A program made the position numbers and the translations under genes. This document shows, one piece after another, positions 35,945 to 44,208 of a stretch of 64,000 nucleotides of DNA. Source of the stretch: Kibdelosporangium banguiense (GTDB lineage Bacteria > Actinomycetota > Actinomycetes > Mycobacteriales > Pseudonocardiaceae); the NCBI RefSeq assembly GCF_017876405.1, contig NZ_JAGINW010000001.1, positions 1,501,203 to 1,565,202 of the forward strand. Direction: 5' to 3'. The notes below the pieces were generated by a model, which saw only the letters and a program-made list of their open reading frames with translations, searched no databases and was not told the DNA's origin. How positions within the stretch are numbered: the first letter of the stretch is position 1; each line of letters starts with the position of its first letter.

Positions 35945-37624
35945 ATGGGCCGGCACGACATCGAAGAGCGCAACCGGCGGAAATTGATCTTGATGCTGGT
36001 GATCGTACTGGTCGGCGCCCTGGTGGCGGGCGTCGCCTGGTTCACCGTCGACCGGCTGCGCAATCCCGCCGAGGCCAAGTGCGCCAACCCGACAGTCCTC
36101 AATGTCGTGGCCGCGCCTGACATCGCTCCGGTGGTCGACCAGGTCGCACGCGGGCTGAAGCCCGACGACATCGACACCTGCTACCGGGTCGAGATGGTCG
36201 TGAACGACTCGGCGACCACGGCGGACCAGCTGTCGGCGCCCAACGCGTCGAACGCGCCCGCGGTGTGGCTGCCGGACTCGACCGTGTGGCTGCGCCGGGC
36301 CCGGGAGAAGGGCGCCAGCCAGGTGCCGGACACCGGTTCGTCGATCGCGAGCTCCCCCGTGGTGATGGCCCTGGCCGAGCAGGCGGCGAAGAGCCGCGGC
36401 TGGCCGCAGAAGCAGCTCAACTGGACAGACATCATCGGCCAGGCCGGTAGCGACCTGAACATCGGCATGCTCGACCCCTCAGTCGACGCCGTCGGTGTGT
36501 CTGCCCTGATCGCAGTGCGTGGCGTGACCGCGCTGACGTCCGACCCGGCGGCCAACACCGTCGCGGTGCTGCGCAAGCTGTCGCCGAATGCGGCATCCGG
36601 CGCATCGGAACTTTTCAGCAAGACCAACGCCACCGCGGGCACGCCGCCGCTGACCGCGTTCCCGACCTCGGAACATGCCCTGCTGGACAACAACGCCAAG
36701 CGCAAGGACGAGCAGCTCGTCGCGGTCTACCCGGAGCCTGCCGCGCCTTCGCTGGACTACCCGTACGCGGTTCTGCCCACCAGCAACGAGGTCGGCATCG
36801 CGGCCGCCAAGTTCCGTAGCGCGCTGCTGGCTCCGGGCATACAGGAATCGTTGGCCGCCAACGGTTTGCGCTTCCCGGACGGCCGCGTGCCCGGTACTCC
36901 GCCCGCGGACAACCGGACTGTGGTGCGCCAGCTGCGGCCGGTGCCCCCGCCGCGGACGGCCGACCTGGACCAGGTGCTCAACACGTGGGCCGGGATCAGC
37001 CGGGCATCGCGGATCCAGGCTGTGGTGGACGTGTCCGGCTCGATGAACGGCGTCATCCCGGGGTCGGGCAAGACCCGGATGCAGATCACCCTGGAGGCGT
37101 CCGAGGGCGGCATCAGGCTGATGAACCCGCGGACCAAGCTGGGCATCTGGGTGTTCTCGGCCGAACTGGACGGTGACAAGGACTATCGCGAGGTCGTACC
37201 GGTCCTCCCGCTCAACGAGTCGATTCAGGCAGGCCTGTTCGAGAAGCTGCGGGGCATCAAGGCCACGCAGACCGGCCGGACCGGCCTGTACGACACCGCG
37301 CTGGCCGCGTACCAGTCGGCGCGGCAGAACTGGGAGCCCGGCCGGATCAACCTGGTGCTGATCCTGACCGACGGCAAGAACGACGACGACGGGCGCGGTG
37401 TGAACCGGGAAACTCTGCTGGCCGAGCTGGGCAAGATGCAGGACCCGAACCGGCCGTTGCCGATCGTGTTCATCGGCATGGGCCCGGATGTGGACGTCAA
37501 CGAGCTGAACGCGATCTCCAAGGCGACCGGCGGTCAGACGTTCGCCACGGCCGATCCGAACAAGATCAACGAGATCTTCTTCGCCGCACTGAGCCGCGTC
37601 ATCTCCGGCGGCGCCACCAAGTAG
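35945..37624 (+). CDS. Membrane-anchored substrate-binding and VWA domain protein
   Basis: A 559-residue protein anchored by one N-terminal helix (LILMLVIVLVGALVAGVAWF, about 14-33). Residues 50-340 resemble an extracellular solute-binding domain of the molybdate-binding kind. Residues 355-550 are a von Willebrand factor A domain with the MIDAS sequence DVSGSMN, later conserved Thr, and ILTDGKNDDD. The GGG-rich leader GTGAGGGGTAGGAAAG precedes ATG 35945. The fusion occurs in other actinobacteria, where function is unknown. It could be a surface sensor or a chelatase-like assembly factor. It stands alone between two terminators. Confidence 0.82.
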   Translation: MGRHDIEERNRRKLILMLVIVLVGALVAGVAWFTVDRLRNPAEAKCANPTVLNVVAAPDIAPVVDQVARGLKPDDIDTCYRVEMVVNDSATTADQLSAPNASNAPAVWLPDSTVWLRRAREKGASQVPDTGSSIASSPVVMALAEQAAKSRGWPQKQLNWTDIIGQAGSDLNIGMLDPSVDAVGVSALIAVRGVTALTSDPAANTVAVLRKLSPNAASGASELFSKTNATAGTPPLTAFPTSEHALLDNNAKRKDEQLVAVYPEPAAPSLDYPYAVLPTSNEVGIAAAKFRSALLAPGIQESLAANGLRFPDGRVPGTPPADNRTVVRQLRPVPPPRTADLDQVLNTWAGISRASRIQAVVDVSGSMNGVIPGSGKTRMQITLEASEGGIRLMNPRTKLGIWVFSAELDGDKDYREVVPVLPLNESIQAGLFEKLRGIKATQTGRTGLYDTALAAYQSARQNWEPGRINLVLILTDGKNDDDGRGVNRETLLAELGKMQDPNRPLPIVFIGMGPDVDVNELNAISKATGGQTFATADPNKINEIFFAALSRVISGGATK

Positions 37625-37641
37625 CCAAACAGCAGTCCACG

Positions 37642-37670
37642 AACCGGCCCTCGCTCGGCGAGGGCCGGTT
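37642..37670. terminator. Bidirectional hairpin terminator
   Basis: AACCGGCCCTCGC and GCGAGGGCCGGTT form a perfect 13-bp stem with the 3-base loop TCG, between the convergent VWA and PucR genes. A short T-rich end follows on the plus strand. Confidence 0.85.
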
Positions 37671-37702
37671 TATGCATGGGATGCGATCTTGCCTACGGAA
37701 AG

Positions 37703-38860
37703 TTACAGACCCAGCCGCACCGCTTGCAGCGCCAGGTAGAGCTCCGCGACACACACCGGCCGGTTGAGGTCGCGGCCGGTGAGGTCCTCGATCCGCCGAA
37801 TCCGGTAACGCACAGTGTTCGGATGGACGTAGAGGTTCTTGCCCGCGTTCTTGGCCGAACCGTCCTGTTCGTACCACGCCTCCAGCGTGCTGAGCAGGAT
37901 CTCCCGTTCGGCGGGCGGCAGGGCCAGCACGCCCGCGAGCAACTCGTGCGCCAGCTCGGCGGCCAGCGCGGGCGCCCCGGCAACCATTGCGGCGACAGGC
38001 AGATCCCCGAAAACCACAACACCGTTGGCGCCGTGCGGTAAGGAACGGCGCGCGATCCTGGCGCGGTGCAACGCGGTGGGCACTTCGGTCAGGTCCGTGA
38101 ACGGAGTGCTCACGCCGACCACACCATGAGTCTTGGCAAGGACTTCACGTAACGCGTCCAGACCCGTGCCGACGGCCATGATGCCGACGTTCATGTCGAC
38201 ACCGGCCGAATGCACGCGGCGACGCCACACCGCACGCGAGCCGATCGCGTCGACCACGCTGGAATCGTCGGCGACGATCACGACGAGCTTGCCCGACGAC
38301 GGCAGCCCGAGCACTCCAGCGGCGTCCTCGAGGTCCGGGCGCTGCGCGATCCGGCCTTCCAGGATGCCGTCCATCAACGCCGACCGGGCCTTGTCGTCCA
38401 GCCGGCCGCGTTCGGCCTCGACCTCGCGGTACGCGGTGGTCAGCGCCTCGGAGTAGGCGTCGATGATCCGCCAGACCATCGTGCTGGCCTGCAGCATCTG
38501 TTCGGGCGTCACGCTGTTGGGCCGTCCGCCGCGTTCGACCAGGACCTCGTAGATGAACGTGCCGGCCAGCCGGTACGCGCGCAACGCGTCCGGCAGCGTG
38601 ATCCCGATCCGGGCCTGGGCGCGGCCGGTCTTGAGCGCATTGCCCAGCTCGACCTCGCGGTGCTCGATGAAGGAGCTGAACGCGCCGTTGAGGTGTACTT
38701 CGCAGACTTTGCGCAGTTCCTCGGGATAGTCCCGGGCCACCCGGCGGTAGCACTCGGTCTTCTCGCTGAGCAGCCTGATCAGCTGACTCGACAGCTCCGG
38801 CACCTGGTCACGCTGTGAACGGGCCAGGTCGAGTAGCTCGTCAGGCAGCGGCGTTGCCAT
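37703..38860 (-). CDS. PucR family transcriptional regulator
   Basis: A 385-residue regulator. An N-terminal helical RsbRD-like sensing region (about 1-165), a GGDEF-related central domain, and the C-terminal PucR helix-turn-helix (AGKNLYVHPNTVRYRIRRIEDLTGRDL) are visible. PucR members are activators of purine, amino acid or other catabolic genes, sometimes sensing redox or metabolites. The ATG at 38860 is preferred; an ATG at 38875 is in frame, and neither has a strong ribosome-binding site. A -10-like GGATAAT overlaps the region. Its targets are not evident. Confidence 0.87.
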   Translation of the reverse strand: MATPLPDELLDLARSQRDQVPELSSQLIRLLSEKTECYRRVARDYPEELRKVCEVHLNGAFSSFIEHREVELGNALKTGRAQARIGITLPDALRAYRLAGTFIYEVLVERGGRPNSVTPEQMLQASTMVWRIIDAYSEALTTAYREVEAERGRLDDKARSALMDGILEGRIAQRPDLEDAAGVLGLPSSGKLVVIVADDSSVVDAIGSRAVWRRRVHSAGVDMNVGIMAVGTGLDALREVLAKTHGVVGVSTPFTDLTEVPTALHRARIARRSLPHGANGVVVFGDLPVAAMVAGAPALAAELAHELLAGVLALPPAEREILLSTLEAWYEQDGSAKNAGKNLYVHPNTVRYRIRRIEDLTGRDLNRPVCVAELYLALQAVRLGL

Positions 38861-38914
38861 TATCCGAGCGCCCATACCCGGACTTTAACCTGGTCTTCAC
38901 CCCTGCCGATACCC

Positions 38915-39361
38915 TCATCCAGCCTGATTGGCGCGCTCCTGGCCGCGAAACGCCAGGAAACCCGCGACGACCGAGCAGACCGCGACTATGAGCCCCAGGT
39001 ATAGCCCGAAACCCGACCGGATGCCCTCCGGCAGCGTGATCCAGCGCAGCAGGATCATCACCACCGCCAGCAGGGCCAGCGTCAGCCAGAGCGACGTCAC
39101 CATCTGCACGGGCTTGCCGAACCGCTGCCATACCAGCAACACGCTGACCGCCATCAGCAGCACGATCGGGAACCAGGCGAGGAAGTTGCCCTCCCAGACG
39201 GTGATCCACGTCTGCTGGCCTGCGGCCTCGGCCTGACCCACGAGCGACTCGGCGACCCGGTACCAGGGCAGGAAACTCGCCAGCAGGGCGGCGATCCCGG
39301 CACCCACCCCGACCCAGTCCAGCCAGGTGGCCCGGTTCTGTATGGCCGGCGTGTCAGTCAC
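38915..39361 (-). CDS. Four-helix membrane protein
   Basis: A 148-residue protein of unknown function with four membrane helices: LDWVGVGAGIAALLASFLPWY, FLAWFPIVLLMAVSVLLVW, MVTSLWLTLALLAVVMILL and GFGLYLGLIVAVCSVVAGFLAF. The first external loop contains EAAGQQTWITVWEGN. The GTG at 39361 is well supported by GGAGG five bases upstream; a longer frame upstream is rejected. It is upstream of, and on the same strand as, the PucR gene. Confidence 0.75.
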   Translation of the reverse strand: MTDTPAIQNRATWLDWVGVGAGIAALLASFLPWYRVAESLVGQAEAAGQQTWITVWEGNFLAWFPIVLLMAVSVLLVWQRFGKPVQMVTSLWLTLALLAVVMILLRWITLPEGIRSGFGLYLGLIVAVCSVVAGFLAFRGQERANQAG

Positions 39362-39421
39362 AGGTGCCTCCGCTGTTCGGCTAGCGGACAGTATGGATGC
39401 ACCCAGGCCGAACATGCGAGC

Positions 39422-39448
39422 CGGCAGCGGACCCCCAGCCCGCTGCCG
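39422..39448. terminator. Hairpin downstream of the TIGR03086-type gene
   Basis: CGGCAGCGG pairs with CCGCTGCCG (9 bp) around a 9-base loop. It starts nine bases beyond the leftward stop at 39457. Confidence 0.55.
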
Positions 39449-39456
39449 ACCGGCCA

Positions 39457-40029
39457 TCACCTCGCCCAGCCGGGCTCCCGGCCGACGTAGGCGAGCAGTT
39501 CGTCCAGTTCACTCGCGTTCTCCGGCACAGCCACCTGGACGTCGAAGGCTGGTGTCGGGCGCTCCGGCGGGAACCGCTTCATGATCTTCAACGCGGCGAC
39601 GGACAGGTCCGCGTCAGGGGCGTACGGCACGCCGATCGTCTTGGCGACGTCCCAGCCGTGCACGATCGTGTCGACGAAATGCATGGACACCGCCACAGAA
39701 CCCGGGAACACGCCGAACACGTTGATCCGCATCGGATGGCCGAGCACGTGATCGGGCTCGAACGCCGTCAGATAGCCCGCCGCGGCCCGCTGGTAGTCGG
39801 CGACCGGGTCGGCACCGAGCCGGCCGGCGTTCCAGTCCACTTCGGACGGACCGGTACCCGCCGTGGTCGCGGCGGCGAACGCGAGATCCTCACTGACCAG
39901 GTGACGCAGCAGGCCGTGCAGGGTCCAGTCGGCGCAGGGCGTCGGTAGCCGCAACTGGTCCGGCCGGACGTGGCTGATCACTTCACCGGCCAGCTTCATG
40001 GCCTGGCGGTCGAGGTCCCGGAAGTCCAC
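39457..40029 (-). CDS. TIGR03086 family metal-binding protein (DinB/mycothiol-dependent fold)
   Basis: A 190-residue DinB-fold protein. Metal ligands are suggested by LRHLVSED near 42 and by MHFVDTIVHGWDVA near 117-130, the H-x-x-D-x-x-x-H pattern of mycothiol-dependent maleylpyruvate isomerases. PTPCADWTLHGLLRHLV is the TIGR03086 family signature. Its reaction is unknown. The gene is divergent from the MocR regulator, whose direct repeats lie in the shared region, so it is a likely regulatory target. Confidence 0.85.
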   Translation of the reverse strand: MDFRDLDRQAMKLAGEVISHVRPDQLRLPTPCADWTLHGLLRHLVSEDLAFAAATTAGTGPSEVDWNAGRLGADPVADYQRAAAGYLTAFEPDHVLGHPMRINVFGVFPGSVAVSMHFVDTIVHGWDVAKTIGVPYAPDADLSVAALKIMKRFPPERPTPAFDVQVAVPENASELDELLAYVGREPGWAR

Positions 40030-40065
40030 GCGAAAACCCTAGGGAAGCCCAGCGGCACCCTGGAA

Positions 40066-40096
40066 GGGCCAAAATCGGCAAGTTCGACTGGGCCAA
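40066..40096. promoter_or_regulatory. GGGCCAA direct repeats, candidate MocR binding site
   Basis: GGGCCAA occurs at 40066-40072 and 40090-40096 in the same orientation, 24 bases apart, in the 86-base divergent region. MocR/GntR-aminotransferase regulators characteristically bind two direct repeats, so this suits autoregulation and control of the DinB gene. Confidence 0.5.
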
Positions 40097-40115
40097 TCCG
40101 GCTACCCTCGACCAG

Positions 40116-41543
40116 GTGGAGTTCCATGTCAGCCTGCTCGGCCGGGACGACCTGACCGGCCAGATCTACCAGCAGGTCAAAGAGGCTGTGCTGGACGGCA
40201 GGCTGCGGCCAGGCGATGTGCTGCCACCGACCAGGGAGCTGGCCGTGCGGCTGGAAGTGGCCCGGAATACCGTCAGCGCCGCGTATGACCGGCTCACCGC
40301 CGAAGGATTCGTGGCCGCGAGAGCCGGCGCGGGCACGTATGTCCAGGCGGCCGGATTCGAGCGACCGCCACAACCGGCCAGCGGCAAGGGATTGCGGCCC
40401 CGGGCAATCTGGGACGAGGTCGGTGTGCCTCTCATCGACACAGAACCGGTCGAGTTCGACTTCCGGGCGGGTGTCCCGGACGCGAAGCTGTTCCCGTACG
40501 CCACCTGGCGCCGGTTGATGGCCCGGCAGTTCACTCCTACGGCCATCGGATCAATGGCCCATGACGCCGCGGCATCCCATCCAGGCCTGTGCGCCGCGCT
40601 CGCCCGGCACGTCGGCGTCTCCCGCGCTGTCCGCGCCACGGCTGAGGACGTGCTCGTCACCAACGGCGCGCAGCAGGCGCTCGACCTGATCGCCCGGGTC
40701 CTGCTCGAACCGGGAACCGTTGTGGCAGTGGAAGATCCCGGCTACTTCGGGCCACGGCACATGTTCGCCTCGCACGGTGCGAAGGTCGTCGGCGTGCCGG
40801 TGGACAGCGAAGGACTCGTTGTGGACGCGCTGCCCTCGAACGCGCGCCTGGTGTACGTAACGCCGTCACACCAGTTTCCGCTTGGCGTACCGATGTCCCT
40901 GCCGCGCCGGACGGCGTTGCTGGACTGGGCCGAACGGACCGGCGCGGTGATCGTGGAGGACGACTACGACAGCGAGTTCCGGTTCAGCGGCCGGCCGATC
41001 GAACCGTTGCAGAACATCGACCGCACCGGGCGCGTGATCTACGTCAGCTCACTGTCCAAAGTGCTCCTGCCGAGTCTGCGGCTGGGCTTCCTGATCGCGC
41101 CGCCCAGCCTGCGCCGGGCCCTGCAGGCGGCGAAGTACGTCAGCGACTGGCAGTCCGCCCGGCCGTTGCAGGGCGCGCTCGCCGAGTTCATCGACGAGGG
41201 GCAGTTCGCCCGCCACATCCGCCGCACCCGGCGGGAGTACCAGGCCCGGCACGACCGGATCACCGCGATCCTGCGCAGCGACTTCGCCGGCCTGCTCGAG
41301 CCGCTGCCCGCCGTGGCAGGCATCCACCTGTGCGCGTACCTCTGCGAGGACGCACCCGACCGGGACGTCTACTACCGCGCCCGGGAAGCCGGCGTCGGCG
41401 TGTATGTCTTGTCCGCCTTCAGGATGAAGCGCGCGGGGCGAGGCGGACTGGTGATCGGCTACGGCTCGATCGCACTGTCCGATATCGACTCGGGCCTACG
41501 CCGGCTGAGGGCCTGCATCAAGCCCGCTACGATTCGCCGGTGA
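40116..41543 (+). CDS. MocR-like regulator (GntR HTH fused to class I aminotransferase domain)
   Basis: A 475-residue PLP-dependent regulator. Residues 1-75 are a GntR winged helix (LPPTRELAVRLEVARNTVSAAYDRLTAEGFV). Residues 120-470 are an aminotransferase-like domain with PLP contacts TNGAQQALDLIARVLLEPG, VEDDYDSEFRF and the Schiff-base Lys in VSSLSKVLLPSLRLG near 314. Members such as PdxR and GabR sense PLP or amino acids. The GTG at 40116 is used. Its stop overlaps the GTG of the lipoprotein gene as GTGA, an unusual partner for a regulator. Confidence 0.92.
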   Translation: MEFHVSLLGRDDLTGQIYQQVKEAVLDGRLRPGDVLPPTRELAVRLEVARNTVSAAYDRLTAEGFVAARAGAGTYVQAAGFERPPQPASGKGLRPRAIWDEVGVPLIDTEPVEFDFRAGVPDAKLFPYATWRRLMARQFTPTAIGSMAHDAAASHPGLCAALARHVGVSRAVRATAEDVLVTNGAQQALDLIARVLLEPGTVVAVEDPGYFGPRHMFASHGAKVVGVPVDSEGLVVDALPSNARLVYVTPSHQFPLGVPMSLPRRTALLDWAERTGAVIVEDDYDSEFRFSGRPIEPLQNIDRTGRVIYVSSLSKVLLPSLRLGFLIAPPSLRRALQAAKYVSDWQSARPLQGALAEFIDEGQFARHIRRTRREYQARHDRITAILRSDFAGLLEPLPAVAGIHLCAYLCEDAPDRDVYYRAREAGVGVYVLSAFRMKRAGRGGLVIGYGSIALSDIDSGLRRLRACIKPATIRR

Positions 41544-42145
41544 TCCGACGCCCCGTGTCCATCGGCGTAGCCGCATTGCTGTTGCTGGCCGGATGCTCCA
41601 GCACCCCGCCCGCTCCGTCACCGGAGCCAGCGTCCGACGACCAGCCCGTCGAGCAGGTCAAGGCCGAGCCACTGACCCCGGAACGCCTGCAGAGCCTCTG
41701 GTGGAGCTGGGCCAACTCGGCCGACCCCAGCCCGGTGGCCGACCCGACCGGCCAGTACTGCGGCGACAGCCAGCCCTTCGGCGTATGGCTGGTAGCCGGA
41801 ACAAACGGCGGCACAGCCGACCGGCACTGCCAGGTCCCGGCCACCCTCCCGATCGCCGGGCCCGCGATCGGCCACATCGCACCCGACGCGGCGGCCTGCA
41901 CCAAATTCCTGACCGCGGCCAAAGGCGAAGCCCTGCTGGACGACAAACCCGTCCAGCTGGAGAAGGCCGAACCCACCAAAATCAGCTACGACACAGGCGG
42001 CGGCAGCAAGGAAGGCTTCAGCTGCGGCCTCTGGGTCCGTCTCCAGCCCCTCTCGCCAGGCGAGCACACCCTGACCTTGCGTGGCAGCAGCGGGTCGCAG
42101 ACCAGCGAGGCCAACTACGACCTCACAGTGGTCCGCCTCCCCTGA
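41540..42145 (+). CDS. Putative lipoprotein of unknown function
   Basis: A 201-residue protein with a short signal peptide (RRPVSIGVAALLLLAGC), lipobox LAGC, then a Pro/Ser/Glu linker and a soluble domain with four Cys (QYCGDS, DRHCQVP, AACTKF, FSCGLW). No family recognised. It ends with immunoglobulin-like beta text (GEHTLTLRGSSGSQTSEANYDLTVV). The GTG start at 41540 overlaps the MocR stop as GTGA, so its translation depends on that of the regulator gene. A perfect 15-bp hairpin follows. Confidence 0.75.
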   Translation: MIRRPVSIGVAALLLLAGCSSTPPAPSPEPASDDQPVEQVKAEPLTPERLQSLWWSWANSADPSPVADPTGQYCGDSQPFGVWLVAGTNGGTADRHCQVPATLPIAGPAIGHIAPDAAACTKFLTAAKGEALLDDKPVQLEKAEPTKISYDTGGGSKEGFSCGLWVRLQPLSPGEHTLTLRGSSGSQTSEANYDLTVVRLP

Positions 42146-42155
42146 CGTCGTTCCT

Positions 42156-42190
42156 CCGGCGTGAGCCAGCCAGGCGCTGGCTCACGCCGG
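42156..42190. terminator. Perfect 15-bp bidirectional hairpin
   Basis: CCGGCGTGAGCCAGC and GCTGGCTCACGCCGG enclose the loop CAGGC. It ends the rightward lipoprotein transcript. Its right arm contains the stop codon of the leftward 104-residue gene, so it probably serves both strands. Confidence 0.85.
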
Positions 42191-42496
42191 GACAGCCCAC
42201 ACCAGCCGAGGCGTCGTACCCGGCCGGCAGCCGAGGTAGTGCAGAGCGTTTTCAGGGGCGTCCAACAGGTATTGGTTCACACCATCGACCGTGATCACGT
42301 ACGCACCTTCGTCGAGTGCCATCCCCCAGGCGACGATCTCAGCTCCGACGCGCTCACCGTATTCCAGGTACTCCAGGACGATCGCGAATACCCGAGGCGT
42401 CTGATACGCGACCATCTCGGCGAGCTCTGTTTCGTCGGCGATCGACCCTGAACCGGCCCCTTGGTCGACATTGGACAGTTCAGTCGTATTGGACAT
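42182..42496 (-). CDS. Hypothetical small acidic protein
   Basis: A 104-residue acidic protein of no recognised family. The N-terminus is Asn/Thr/Ser-rich and acidic (SNTTELSNVDQGAGSGS); the rest is a compact alpha/beta sequence (VFAIVLEYLEYGERVGAEIVAWGMALDEGAYVITVDG). The ATG at 42496 has GGAGG upstream with a 5-base spacer, which is good support. It follows the 86-residue gene on the same strand by 54 bases. Its stop codon lies inside a terminator hairpin. Confidence 0.6.
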   Translation of the reverse strand: MSNTTELSNVDQGAGSGSIADETELAEMVAYQTPRVFAIVLEYLEYGERVGAEIVAWGMALDEGAYVITVDGVNQYLLDAPENALHYLGCRPGTTPRLVWAVPA

Positions 42497-42550
42497 CACG
42501 ACCTCCAGGTGAGTTTGCCGCATCGTCTTTTGGCGAGCGTCAGCGGACAT

Positions 42551-42811
42551 TCATTGCGTCGCCGGGGCAGGAAGGCTCCACCCGATGCGTAACCACTCGG
42601 CCGCGCGCACCCACTGGACATCAGCGTATTCACGGTCGCCGAGATAGGCGTCGCTGGCGACCTCCGCCCATTTCGTCGCACGAAACAGCGAGATCCGGCG
42701 CAGCTTGACCGCCCCCACAGCAGCAAGAATGTCCGCAGCGCTTTCACGCACCTCACGAACAGTCCTTGCGCACTTGATCTCCATACGCGCCGGCGTCAGG
42801 GGTGTGGTCAT
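42551..42811 (-). CDS. Hypothetical small basic protein
   Basis: An 86-residue protein without a recognised family. It contains VREVRESAADILAAVGAVKLRRISLFRATKWAEVASDAYLGDREYADVQWVRAAEWLRIGW. The ATG at 42811 has GGAGAAG just upstream; longer in-frame readings lack one. It is probably in a two-gene unit with the 104-residue gene and is divergent from the XRE regulator across a 290-base region. Confidence 0.55.
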   Translation of the reverse strand: MTTPLTPARMEIKCARTVREVRESAADILAAVGAVKLRRISLFRATKWAEVASDAYLGDREYADVQWVRAAEWLRIGWSLPAPATQ

Positions 42812-43028
42812 TCTTCTCCGCACGATTCGCGAGCGGCAGTTGCGCATTCCAGTCATTGACGCCGCTCCACGTTCATCAAGGATCAAGTGGTGGCACCCAG
42901 CGCCGGCGGTCGAGGATCAGCGAGCTTCAGTCAGGGCGTTGCTGAGACGCGCTGGCGAAGGACCAGCCGGCACCGGGTACCTGTGATCAGCCTCGTCCTG
43001 CCCTGCACATTGCGAAACGAACTGGTGT

Positions 43029-43056
43029 TGCACTTCTGCTGCACTTCCGATGCACT
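43029..43056. repeat. Three TGCACT direct repeats at 11-bp intervals
   Basis: TGCACT begins at 43029, 43040 and 43051, an exact 11-base period, with partial conservation of the next bases (TC, TC, CG). One helical turn per repeat puts the sites on one DNA face. They lie about 50 bases before the XRE gene start, near the expected promoter, so they are a likely autoregulatory array. The first copy also contributes a -35-like TTGCAC. Confidence 0.7.
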
Positions 43057-43101
43057 CGGTTCGGCAGGATGCTTTGATGCCCTACGGGAAGGAGCGGCGA
43101 G

Positions 43102-43359
43102 TTGGTGTCAGTTCAGGAGTGGAGCGGGCGGGAGGCCCGCGCACTTCGGCACGCCCTACGCCTCAGCCTTCGGGCGTTTGCCGACCGTCTGGGTATTGCA
43201 CCGCGCACAGTTTCAAAATGGGAAAAGCTCGGCAAGGCGACCGTCCCAAGACCGGACACCCAGGCGATACTTGACACCGCACTCAACCAGGCCACCGAAG
43301 AGGAACACATAAGGTTCAAGAGATTGATCGCGGAGTCGGTCAGCGAATCGCTGAGCTGA
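43102..43359 (+). CDS. XRE-type helix-turn-helix domain, N-terminal half of a split regulator
   Basis: An 85-codon reading frame with a clear XRE helix-turn-helix (ALRHALRLSLRAFADRLGIAPRTVSKWEKLG at about 14-45) followed by the linker text typical of actinomycete regulators (ATVPRPDTQAILDTALNQA). The start is TTG 43102 or GTG 43105, after AAGGAG. It ends at TGA 43357-43359. The same frame stays open beyond this TGA and encodes the TPR half that normally completes such regulators, so this is probably one gene with a nonsense codon, or one with readthrough (UGA is followed by C). Confidence 0.7.
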   Translation: MVSVQEWSGREARALRHALRLSLRAFADRLGIAPRTVSKWEKLGKATVPRPDTQAILDTALNQATEEEHIRFKRLIAESVSESLS

Positions 43360-44187
43360 CCATCACCCGTACACGCGGACGCACTGGATTACGACTGGTG
43401 GGCCGACGACCTTGACCGTGCTCTGATGTGCCTGAGCCGACAGGAATTCGACGGGGCGACCATGCTCATTGACCGCTGGATGCGAAAGTTCGTCCCGAAC
43501 AGCAGCAACACGCGGGGAATGCACCTGTATGGTCGCTCACTTCGTCTTCTGGGGGACGTACAACAGGATCAAGGCATCGTTGCCGGGCCACTCTCCGCGA
43601 AGCACAGTTACCAGAAAGCTTTGGCCGTCTTCACCGATCTTCATTTGCCACGCCGCACGGCTCAAGTCGAGCTACAGCTCGCAGTTGTCGACGAGATGTC
43701 CGGGTGTCTGGAGCCGGCGGCGGAGCGTTATCGGACATTGGCAGCTGATGGCCGTCTCGACGAGCGTGACCGCACCAGGGCAAAGCTCTGGATCGGCACC
43801 GCACTAAGCAAGCTTGGCCAGAATGAATCGGCTACACAACATATCCTCCCGGCAATCCAGGCGTTCGAAGCACTGGAAGAACCTCTCGACTGGTCCATCG
43901 CGCATCAAAAGCTGGCCCTAGCTCACCGCGGGGCAGGCAACCTGAACGGAGCCTTGCGACACATTGAGGTAGCATTGACCAATCGACGCACCGAGGCCCC
44001 AATACAGCGAATACGTCTCCATACCGCGCACGCGCATATCCTCCTGTCGGACCGCGACACCAGTGATAATGGGCTCTCAATCCTGGACGAAACCGCGCGC
44101 CTGTCGGCGCGATACGGGCTACGGCACCAGCTGCGGAGCATCGAAGGGATTCGCAGTACCTTTGAACGCGGACCGTCGCCTATCTAG
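43360..44187 (+). pseudogene. TPR-like C-terminal half of the split XRE regulator
   Basis: This frame continues directly from the XRE domain past TGA 43357-43359. It begins HADALDYDWWADDLDRALMCLSRQEFDGA and contains TPR-like helices, including HLYGRSLRLLGDVQQDQG, RAKLWIGTALSKLGQNESA and SIAHQKLALAHRGAGNLNGALRHIEVAL. Related actinomycete proteins carry this region fused to the XRE domain. An internal ATG at 43426 exists but has no ribosome-binding site. If translated alone it would give 253 residues. Base composition is less GC-rich than the flanks. It could be a recent nonsense mutation, a sequencing error, or readthrough. Confidence 0.6.
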
Positions 44188-44208
44188 GTATCCGAGCAAG
44201 GAGAACAC

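Noticed and set aside
42887..43312. Plus-strand frame overlapping the XRE gene in another phase
   Set aside because: It covers the TGCACT repeats and the XRE start and has no family character, whereas the XRE frame has a clear helix-turn-helix.
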